Positions 6,748 through 12,017 of a stretch of DNA of 12,017 nt are shown here, in pieces; the stretch's first letter is position 1; each line of letters begins with the position of its first letter. Made by a program: the position numbers and the translations under genes. The notes under the pieces are model-generated. The model was not told where the DNA came from. It saw nothing but the letters and a program-made list of their open reading frames with translations, and did not search any database. This DNA is from Candidatus Poribacteria bacterium. Lineage in GTDB: Bacteria; Poribacteria; DTPJ01; WJIO01. The DNA is taken from assembly GCA_014730235.1 (NCBI GenBank), contig WJIO01000424.1, forward strand, positions 1-12,017, read 5' to 3'.

Positions 6748-6854
6748 GACTTTTCAGGATTAAGTCTGGAAAATCAAAACGGGAGGGCTAAACCCTCCCG
6801 AAAGTAAGTTAAAACTTAAATAATTTTTATTTTCACACTGAACCCGGAAGAACC
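6748..6854. mobile_element. MITE copy C, 107 bp, degenerate left arm
   Basis: The right end read inwards on the - strand is GGTTCTTCCGGGTTCAGTGT, an almost exact match to the other copies. The left end (GACTTTTCAGGATTAAGTCT) has decayed but aligns at 12 of 16 positions over the TTCCGGGTTCAGTGTG core. The flanking octamers (AAAATTAT, CAATTAAT) agree at 5 of 8, so any target duplication has eroded and this copy is probably older than B. Its centre carries a perfect 8-bp hairpin (6780-6800) that looks like a terminator, plus a smaller palindrome TAAGTT-AA-AACTTA at 6805-6818. Confidence 0.75.
6770..6800 (-). terminator. Rho-independent terminator candidate after the pseudopilin gene
   Basis: On the - strand, CGGGAGGG pairs perfectly with CCCTCCCG across a 5-nt loop (TTTAG) and is followed by TTTTGATTTT. 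It lies 94 bp after the stop of the pseudopilin gene and is the first strong hairpin the transcript meets. It is embedded in the middle of MITE copy C, so the transposon copy appears to supply the 3' end of this transcription unit. On the + strand there is no T-tract, so termination should be one-way. Confidence 0.6.
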
Positions 6855-6894
6855 CAATTAATTAGCTTTGGGATATTTAAATCAGAACCTTAAT

Positions 6895-7344
6895 CTAGTT
6901 TTCCTCAGTCCAGTTGACTATATCTTCGTTATTGCCATTTCCTCCGGATATACCGTCTTTACCATAGGAAAGTAGGTCGTAATCATATCTATTAACTCTA
7001 CCGGGGTATATGTAAACATAATTTCTTTCCCATGGGTCTTTGAGTATGGGCTTATCCAGATAAGGTCCCTGCCAGTTGTTGGGTATAGGGGGAATAATTG
7101 GTTTTTCCCAGAGGGCTTTCAAGCCCTGTTCTGTGCTGGGATAAGCTCCGTTATGATTGGCGTAAATATCCAGAGCAAGACCCAATTCGTCAATATCGTT
7201 ATTGGCCTGTGTACGCCGGGCCTTTTCCTGTTGACGTAAAAGCCTGGGAGCGGCAACTCCGGCAAGAATTACAATCACAACTATAATAATCAAAAGATGC
7301 ACCAGAGAAAAACCTGATACACCTTTGCGAAATTTTTTCAGCAT
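6895..7344 (-). CDS. gspG: GspG-type major pseudopilin with His in place of Glu5
   Basis: The 149-residue precursor is a type II secretion or type IV-pilus-like pseudopilin that would be cleaved by prepilin peptidase and assembled at the inner membrane. It has an 11-residue basic leader ending in Gly11, cleavage before Phe12, and a hydrophobic helix at about 12-35. The GspG core follows: LGLALDIYANHNGAYP, TEQGLKALWEKP, NWQGPYL, KDPWERNYVYIYPG and the calcium-loop region (SYGKDG, then EDIVNW). The mature N-terminus reads FSLVH, so the nearly invariant Glu at +5 is His. The start is ATG 7344, because AAGGAG lies 8 nt upstream; a start at 7374 would add ten hydrophilic residues and overlap the upstream gene. 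Only 2 bp separate it from the phosphomannomutase stop, indicating translational coupling. No other secretion gene is present in the window. Confidence 0.88.
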   Translation of the reverse strand: MLKKFRKGVSGFSLVHLLIIIVVIVILAGVAAPRLLRQQEKARRTQANNDIDELGLALDIYANHNGAYPSTEQGLKALWEKPIIPPIPNNWQGPYLDKPILKDPWERNYVYIYPGRVNRYDYDLLSYGKDGISGGNGNNEDIVNWTEEN

Positions 7345-7346
7345 AC

Positions 7347-8990
7347 CTAATTCTCCTTTTTTATCTCTTCCCAAAAACTTTCAATGGCTTTTTCCAAAGG
7401 TTCTGGTTCAACTGTGGAATATTCCTTAAATATATTATTTACTTCCTGCATCCTCTGGTAAAGTAGCTCATAACTTGGGGCTTCAAACTTAAGTGTAAGC
7501 TTAGGAACTGTATTACTGGCTCTAATCAGAAACCAGCTATGGTCTTTGAATTGAGCGCGAACACCGTCCACCTCAATAAGACCACAATCGGGTTTCTGTA
7601 TTTTTATTTTACTTTTGCCATCACCGACTTCCAGAGGATCGCACAAAGCTTTTAAATCATCTTTATAATCTTTAGATATTTGGGCTTTAATTTTATCCAC
7701 TATCTGGAATTTTTCTTTATCATCGCATGAAACCCTTATTTCCGGTCCTGTTGGATTAGAAGGGATAGTATCCATTAGTTCCTGCAAGGTTACACCTGCA
7801 CATGAATCATCGGTTTTAAATTCGTCCAGTATGTATATAAATTTCAGGGCGGAATACAGGCCATCGTCTATTAGTATATCCGCAGCATGGGGAACGAAGT
7901 TACTGTTTTCACCCATAGAAGCTGTAGGATAAAAGAAGTGCCCGGAAGCCTCCGCTGTTGTGTGAGTTGGTTTTGTCTTACCAATTTCCGGTATTATTAA
8001 CCGGGCAAAAAGACGATGGCTGGGATAACCAGCAGGAATAAAGAAGCCGCGCCCTCCGTTTTCGGATACAATTTTCATGGCGGCGTTGGATGCCCTTACA
8101 TCCAGGGCCATGACCTCTTCATCATTTTTGCTGTTTAACAGATATTCTTTGTAGAATATGGCAGCCATTTTTTCGGGCCAGACAACCTCTGCATTTTCGG
8201 CCACAAATCCGCTTCTGTCAGCATCACCATCAGTTAAAAGCCCGTACCATTTATCTTCCGGGCTATTTATACCCCTGTTTGTGGCTTCCAAAGCTTCTGA
8301 TACAAGCTCAGCGGCTTCTTTATCCGAGGGATCAGCATCATGGTAAGGGAAACTGCCGTCGGGTTTTGTAAGTAAAGCTATTACATCCGCGCCTCTTTCC
8401 TGAAGCAGGGGAACAAGCAAACCGCCCAAACCATTACCGGCGTCAAATATTATCCGGTGTTTACACTTAAACGGCTCAGGAAAAGCTTTATTGAGCATCT
8501 GTATATATGAATCAACAATATTTATTTTTTCTATATTACCTTTTTTCTTTGACAGTCTATATTTACCCTCTTCGATTTTCGGTATGAGTTCTTTTAATTG
8601 TTCGCCATAAAGGGCTTCCATACCCTCGCTGATTTTCATCCCGTCAAAATACCAGGGATTATGGCTCCCTGTTACCTGAACTGCGCCGTCCAGACCATGT
8701 CGTATAAGGTACCAGTTATTGGCACCGCTAGGTACTTGACCCTCATCAACCTTTACGTTTATACCCACTGCCGTATAACCATCAACAAGAGCCTGTCGCA
8801 GTTTGGTCGTCATTATTCTATGATCGCCGGATATGACTACTGTTGAACCTTCTTCTAAACGACTTCCCAAAGCCATACCGATGTTTAGAGCTACATCTTC
8901 GGTTAGGTTCTTTTTAATGTCCTTCTCCGGCACATCATGGGTATAGCCTCGTATATCATATCCTCTGAATATAGTAGCATCTATCTTCAT
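7347..8990 (-). CDS. Phosphomannomutase/phosphoglucomutase (alpha-D-phosphohexomutase family)
   Basis: This 547-residue cytoplasmic enzyme interconverts hexose 6-phosphate and hexose 1-phosphate, feeding nucleotide-sugar synthesis for envelope glycans. The phosphoserine loop TGSHNP is at 107-112 (Ser109). The metal-binding DGDADR is at 254-259 (Asp254, 256, 258). The sugar-specificity loop AEASGH is at 346-351, and the C-terminal phosphate-binding RASNT is at 490-494, followed by KLTLKFEA. The AlgC-like RASNT loop suggests the dual mannose/glucose type. The length is about 90 residues above the usual 450-465, with the extra sequence spread over linkers and a C-terminal tail rather than a recognisable added domain. 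ATG 8990 has GGTGA about 9 nt upstream and a good promoter at 9058-9086. It overlaps functionally with the pseudopilin gene only by operon position; no direct link is known. Confidence 0.92.
   Translation of the reverse strand: MKIDATIFRGYDIRGYTHDVPEKDIKKNLTEDVALNIGMALGSRLEEGSTVVISGDHRIMTTKLRQALVDGYTAVGINVKVDEGQVPSGANNWYLIRHGLDGAVQVTGSHNPWYFDGMKISEGMEALYGEQLKELIPKIEEGKYRLSKKKGNIEKINIVDSYIQMLNKAFPEPFKCKHRIIFDAGNGLGGLLVPLLQERGADVIALLTKPDGSFPYHDADPSDKEAAELVSEALEATNRGINSPEDKWYGLLTDGDADRSGFVAENAEVVWPEKMAAIFYKEYLLNSKNDEEVMALDVRASNAAMKIVSENGGRGFFIPAGYPSHRLFARLIIPEIGKTKPTHTTAEASGHFFYPTASMGENSNFVPHAADILIDDGLYSALKFIYILDEFKTDDSCAGVTLQELMDTIPSNPTGPEIRVSCDDKEKFQIVDKIKAQISKDYKDDLKALCDPLEVGDGKSKIKIQKPDCGLIEVDGVRAQFKDHSWFLIRASNTVPKLTLKFEAPSYELLYQRMQEVNNIFKEYSTVEPEPLEKAIESFWEEIKKEN
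7353..7358 (-). promoter_or_regulatory. Shine-Dalgarno for the pseudopilin gene inside the upstream coding sequence
   Basis: AAGGAG on the - strand encodes a Lys-Glu pair at the very end of the phosphomannomutase gene and lies 8 nt before ATG 7344. This decides the pseudopilin start and implies coupled translation of the two genes. Confidence 0.75.
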
Positions 8991-9057
8991 CAGATAATTT
9001 CACCCCGATCATTTATGTTTAAATTTTTGATTATTATCAATATTAATAACTGGCAAG

Positions 9058-9086
9058 ATTCTACCTCATTTAATTGCTTATGTCAA
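9058..9086 (-). promoter_or_regulatory. Sigma-70 promoter of the phosphomannomutase-pseudopilin unit
   Basis: On the - strand a consensus TTGACA (9086-9081) is followed after exactly 17 bp by TAGAAT (9063-9058). Transcription would begin near 9050, giving a leader of about 60 nt. The leader contains an AT-rich imperfect palindrome around 9029-9048. Confidence 0.78.
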
Positions 9087-9165
9087 TACTGATCTGTTGA
9101 AATTCAGACATTAGTTGGGACAGAAATCCTGTGAAATTTTCTTAATAGTAATTGTTAAAAAATGA

Positions 9166-9282
9166 GGTTTTTCAGGGTTAGTTTGGTAACTGATATTTCT
9201 AAAATTAACTAAAACCAGATGTTGCAGTGCTTAAAGAGACACTAGCATTTTCAACTATAACCCCACTAAACCCAGAAGAACC
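9166..9282. mobile_element. MITE copy D, 117 bp, between two divergent promoters
   Basis: The left end GGTTTTTCAGGGTTAGTTTG and the right end on the - strand, GGTTCTTCTGGGTTTAGTGG, share the family termini with one gap and a few substitutions. The inner right arm (GGTTATAGTTGAAAATGC on the - strand) matches the left arm of copy B (GGTTATAATTGAAAATTC). The flanking octamers (AAAAATGA, AAACTTTA) agree at 5 of 8, so no convincing duplication remains. The centre holds an imperfect hairpin (TGCAGTG against CACTaGCA, 9223-9247). The element separates the phosphomannomutase promoter from the rpoD promoter. Confidence 0.75.
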
Positions 9283-9363
9283 AAACTTTATTTTTTATTC
9301 CGTTCTTCGCAATAACACAGGGATGTAAAATTTATGCTTGGTAAATATAAATACAAAAATTCT

Positions 9364-9392
9364 TTGACTTTAATGAACACATATGCTATAAT
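9364..9392 (+). promoter_or_regulatory. Sigma-70 promoter of rpoD
   Basis: TTGACT (9364-9369), a 17-bp spacer and a perfect TATAAT (9387-9392) with TGC immediately before the -10 box make this the strongest promoter in the window. The predicted start is near 9399, with a leader of about 73 nt to ATG 9472. Transcription of the housekeeping sigma gene from such a site implies autoregulation by its own holoenzyme. Confidence 0.85.
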
Positions 9393-9460
9393 AATTGCAT
9401 GGATTAACTGACAGTTTCTAGTGCTTAATTGCTCCAGGTGGTCTGAAATCAATAATAATC

Positions 9461-9465
9461 AGGGA
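9461..9465 (+). promoter_or_regulatory. Shine-Dalgarno that fixes the RpoD start
   Basis: AGGGA lies 6 nt before ATG 9472. The alternative GTG at 9421 has no such site and would begin only about 22 nt after the predicted transcription start, adding 17 residues ([17 protein letters not shown]) that do not look like sigma region 1.1. Confidence 0.65.
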
Positions 9466-9471
9466 TCTCTT

Positions 9472-11283
9472 ATGGGTAAACTCGAAGACCTCGTGAAATC
9501 CAAAATTGCTGAGGTTGCGAAAGAAAAGGGATACCTAACCTGCCGAGATATAAGTTCTGCGCTTGCCAATGAATATGGCCTTTCCAAAGGTTCCAGGAAT
9601 ATAGAACGTATATTCTCTATTCTTGACAAGTTAAACATCGAAATACGCCTTTCAGATCAGGATAAAATTCAACCCCCCAATTCTTCTAAATCCAGCAAAA
9701 AGTCAAATTCTAAAGATAAAGATCAGGATGATAATAAAGATTCTGAAGACGATTTAGATTATTCTTCAGATGATGACGAAGAATCTGAGGATGATTCTGA
9801 ATCTACTGATGATAATTTTTGTCAAAAAAGCAAGAATTCTGGAAAATCTTCGAATTCCGGTGGTGATGCCACAACCCTTTATCTTCGTGAAATGGGACGT
9901 TCATCCCTTTTGACAAAGGAAGAAGAGGTTTTGCTTTCTAAACGTATTGAAGACTGGCAAAAGGTTATACTTGAAGCATTGCTTGAGATACCTTTTGCTA
10001 TAAGAGAAATAAGAAAGATCGCCAATAAGACCTTCGACAAAACCCTGAAGCGAATATCTCGAAAAAGCGACACACCATCCGTTTCCATTCATAGCTCCAA
10101 ACGCCTTAAAAATCTTGAGAGTGTCATTAATTTTCTGGAGGAAACAGAAAAAGAGATGAGGAACTATCATAACCAATTGTGTAATGATAATTCGGAATCG
10201 CAAGTAGATGATATTCTCGAAAAGATTTCTTGCAGCAAACAGGAATCAATGGAGATTATATCTAAGGCACGCATTTCTGAAGATGATATCTGGAAAGTAG
10301 TAACAAATATCAAGAAAATGCTTGAGGAAGTATATGCTATCAGGAAAGAAAATGAAAATCAAACTGAGCATGAAATCCACGACGAAATGTCGGCGTTTTT
10401 AATAGATGGATATAATGAAATGGATATAGCATATGTGGATATGAAATTAAGCAGCAATTCACAAAAAATCCGTATGATCGAACAGACTGTCGGCATTCCT
10501 GTTGATAGACTTGAGAATATTGTTGATCTGATAAAAGGTGCAGAAGAACAAGTCCATAAGGCAAAAATGAAGATGGTCTCGGCAAATCTAAGGCTTGTGG
10601 TCAATATTGCCAAGAGATACGGTGGTCGGGGGTTATCATTCCTGGATCTGGTTCAGGAAGGTAATATAGGGCTTATGCGAGCCGTAGATAAATTCGACTA
10701 TCGCAAAGGTTATAAATTCAGTACTTATGCAACATGGTGGATTCGGCAGGCAGTTACAAGAGCCATAGCCGATCAGGGAAGAACTATACGCATACCGGTA
10801 CATATGATCGAAGCCATTAACAAAGTTACTGCTGCAACAAAAAAGTTAATACAACGAACAGGAAGAGAACCTACGTTTGAAGAAATCGCCCAGGATATGA
10901 ACCTGCCAGTAGAAAAAATACAGCATATTCTGGAAGTCGCTCAAAGCCCTGTTTCCCTCGAAACGCCTGTAGGCAGTGAAGAAGATAGTCTGCTCAGTGA
11001 TCTTATTGAAGATAAGGACATTGAAGGACCTGACATACAGACTATATCCAACGCCATAAGCGAACAGGTTAGAGCTGCACTGGAAGCCCTTTCCGAACGA
11101 GAAGCCGACATAATAAGACTGCGCTTTGGTATTGATAATAAAGAACCTCAAACCCTCGAAGAGGTCGGTAAAAAATTCGGGATAACCAGAGAACGAGTAA
11201 GACAAATCGAAGCCGCAGCCCTCAAAAAACTCGCCCACCCGGGTAGAAGCAAGGAACTTAAAGACTTGCTTGAGCTTAGCTAA
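9472..11283 (+). CDS. rpoD: RNA polymerase housekeeping sigma factor RpoD (sigma-70, group 1)
   Basis: The 603-residue protein directs RNA polymerase to -35/-10 promoters. Region 1.1 is at about 1-62. A low-complexity Ser/Asp/Glu/Lys linker covers 63-133 and contains an acidic run around 87-115. Region 1.2 is at 136-165 ([19 protein letters not shown]), followed by a helical non-conserved region of about 200 residues. Region 2 is at 370-445 ([57 protein letters not shown]). Region 3 is at about 446-530 (with [13 protein letters not shown]) and region 4 is at 535-603 ([32 protein letters not shown]). The size and the large insert match proteobacterial-type RpoD, not the compact Firmicute SigA. 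The gene stands alone with its own promoter; the frequent partner dnaG is not adjacent. No clear terminator hairpin is visible in the 92 bp after it. Confidence 0.96.
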   Translation: MGKLEDLVKSKIAEVAKEKGYLTCRDISSALANEYGLSKGSRNIERIFSILDKLNIEIRLSDQDKIQPPNSSKSSKKSNSKDKDQDDNKDSEDDLDYSSDDDEESEDDSESTDDNFCQKSKNSGKSSNSGGDATTLYLREMGRSSLLTKEEEVLLSKRIEDWQKVILEALLEIPFAIREIRKIANKTFDKTLKRISRKSDTPSVSIHSSKRLKNLESVINFLEETEKEMRNYHNQLCNDNSESQVDDILEKISCSKQESMEIISKARISEDDIWKVVTNIKKMLEEVYAIRKENENQTEHEIHDEMSAFLIDGYNEMDIAYVDMKLSSNSQKIRMIEQTVGIPVDRLENIVDLIKGAEEQVHKAKMKMVSANLRLVVNIAKRYGGRGLSFLDLVQEGNIGLMRAVDKFDYRKGYKFSTYATWWIRQAVTRAIADQGRTIRIPVHMIEAINKVTAATKKLIQRTGREPTFEEIAQDMNLPVEKIQHILEVAQSPVSLETPVGSEEDSLLSDLIEDKDIEGPDIQTISNAISEQVRAALEALSEREADIIRLRFGIDNKEPQTLEEVGKKFGITRERVRQIEAAALKKLAHPGRSKELKDLLELS

Positions 11284-11375
11284 CCTGATAAATCTATACA
11301 TTTATACCAAAAACCTTAATCCAAAAAACTATATTTTAAACTTTTCTGCAAAAACCGTTAAAGGAGTAATAATAT

Positions 11376-12017
11376 ATGACATCAAAAGAGCGTATGCTAA
11401 AAGCAATGCAAAATGGTAAACCCGACTGCGTTCCTGTCGCGCCGGACATGTCCAACATGATACCATGCAGGCTTACAGGCAAACCGTTCTGGGATATTTA
11501 TTTATATCAGGATCCTCCTCTATGGAAAGCTTATATCGGAGCCGCTAAACATTTTGGTATTGACGGCTGGTTAGCGGGTGTTCCACTACAATTTGATTAT
11601 GAAATAGAAGCTGCAAAAGATCGGCCTGGGCGGCAGGAAGCAATTATAAAACGCACCTCAGAACGCATTTATACCCGGTTTCATGCGGACATAAACGGCG
11701 AAAAACACTGGTCGAATTACTGCAATGTCTATTACATTGCTGATCCTCCCACGCGAGGACTTCCTCTGGCAAAAGCAGGATTGCCTGATAACGCACCCAC
11801 CGAATGGGAGGATGTTCATCGCCGAACCAATTATAAAGGCCTGAAGGCGTTCCACGAAGCCAATGAATATATGGGTGATGATGGTGTTGTAGGGGTCGCC
11901 ATCGGGATTCCGGGGCTTAATTTAAGGAACATGGATTCCATATACGAATACTACGATAACCGGGAAAAAGTAATCAAAAGATGCCAACAGTCAAAAGAGA
12001 ATCTTGTCCGCAGGTTG
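11376..12017 (+). CDS. Uroporphyrinogen decarboxylase (URO-D) family protein, N-terminal 214 residues
   Basis: A frame opening at ATG 11376, with AAGGAG 9 nt upstream, stays open to the last base of the window. The family is usually about 330-380 residues, so roughly 60 percent is visible. The N-terminus (SKERMLKAMQNGKPDCVPV) is the standard opening of URO-D superfamily proteins, and KHFGIDGW fits the first beta-alpha units of the barrel. Many such proteins in anaerobes are cobalamin-dependent methyltransferases of the MtaA/MtbA/CmuA kind and not haem enzymes; the deciding Zn-binding His-x-Cys motif would lie beyond the window. The immediate neighbour (rpoD) gives no clue to substrate. No strong promoter is visible in 11284-11375, so read-through from rpoD is possible. 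Confidence 0.82.
   Translation, partial: MTSKERMLKAMQNGKPDCVPVAPDMSNMIPCRLTGKPFWDIYLYQDPPLWKAYIGAAKHFGIDGWLAGVPLQFDYEIEAAKDRPGRQEAIIKRTSERIYTRFHADINGEKHWSNYCNVYYIADPPTRGLPLAKAGLPDNAPTEWEDVHRRTNYKGLKAFHEANEYMGDDGVVGVAIGIPGLNLRNMDSIYEYYDNREKVIKRCQQSKENLVRRL

Noticed and set aside
9029-9048. AT-rich imperfect palindrome (GATTATTATC-AATATTAATAA) in the phosphomannomutase leader, with partial similarity to a Fur box
   Set aside because: My alignment gives about 13 of 19 matches to the Fur consensus, which is easily reached in AT-rich DNA. The downstream genes have no iron connection.
9300-9325. CGTTCTTCGCAATAACA looks like part of a TTCGCAATGACA-type dispersed repeat
   Set aside because: Only a short piece matches, no partner arm is present nearby, and one copy in the window cannot support a repeat call.
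9421-9471. GTG 9421 as the RpoD start
   Set aside because: There is no Shine-Dalgarno, it would lie too close to the predicted transcription start, and ATG 9472 gives the normal region 1.1 beginning.
10846-11301. 151-codon antisense frame over the 3' end of rpoD
   Set aside because: It is the mirror of conserved sigma region 3-4 codons. No ribosome binding site or family signature supports it.
11284-11375. Search for an rpoD terminator or a promoter for the URO-D gene
   Set aside because: The stretch is A-rich but has no stem with a T-tract, and no -35/-10 pair with acceptable spacing.
1-12017. CRISPR, tRNA, toxin-antitoxin or phage-defence system
   Set aside because: No regularly spaced repeats, cloverleaf, paired small ORFs or defence-family motifs were found. 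The unusual content is confined to the MITEs and the oddities listed.

Overview
The window is AT-rich bacterial chromosome with six complete protein-coding genes of clear family or type, one complete lipoprotein gene of unknown role, and two genes cut by the window ends. A DUF5916-type outer-membrane barrel protein, a GspG-type pseudopilin and an RpoD with a roughly 200-residue insert between regions 1.2 and 2 all point to a diderm, Gram-negative-type cell envelope. A glycyl-radical-enzyme activase and a uroporphyrinogen-decarboxylase-like methyltransferase point to an anaerobic lifestyle. I cannot assign a phylum from the sequence. An uncultured anaerobic diderm lineage is the best guess.

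Layout. On the + strand: the 3' part of a membrane protein (1-983), a radical-SAM activase (1016-1933), and a short UvrC-like GIY-YIG protein (2168-3265). The latter meets the - strand DUF5916 protein (3274-5418) tail to tail with only 8 bp between. Also on the - strand are a PKD-containing lipoprotein (5642-6586) and a two-gene unit of phosphomannomutase/phosphoglucomutase plus pseudopilin (8990 to 6895). Divergent from that unit is the housekeeping sigma factor gene rpoD (9472-11283, +). It is followed by the start of a URO-D family gene (11376 to the end, +).

The most unexpected content is between the genes. Four of the larger intergenic spaces (1974-2045, 5518-5637, 6748-6854, 9166-9282) each hold a 72-120 bp element bounded by the same inverted repeat, with ends reading GG-TCTTCCGGGTT-AGTGTGG inwards. 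One copy is flanked by a perfect 8-bp direct repeat (TATCTTAT). The family is therefore best read as a MITE, a small non-autonomous transposable element, probably mobilised by an ISL3-type transposase. The three long copies carry unrelated hairpins at their centres. One of these hairpins looks like the terminator of the phosphomannomutase-pseudopilin unit.

Strong sigma-70 promoters are visible upstream of rpoD (TTGACT-17-TATAAT, extended -10), of the phosphomannomutase gene (TTGACA-17-TAGAAT) and of the DUF5916 gene (TAGACA-17-TATAAT). Two intergenic stretches exceed 300 bp. The first, 6587-6894, holds a periodic CGGAT repeat, one MITE and the terminator. The second, 8991-9471, holds two divergent promoters with a MITE between them; I see nothing further in 9283-9363. 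No tRNA, rRNA, CRISPR array or intact transposase gene is visible. The genes do not form one pathway. They look like several short, independent transcription units separated by repeat-bearing spacers.
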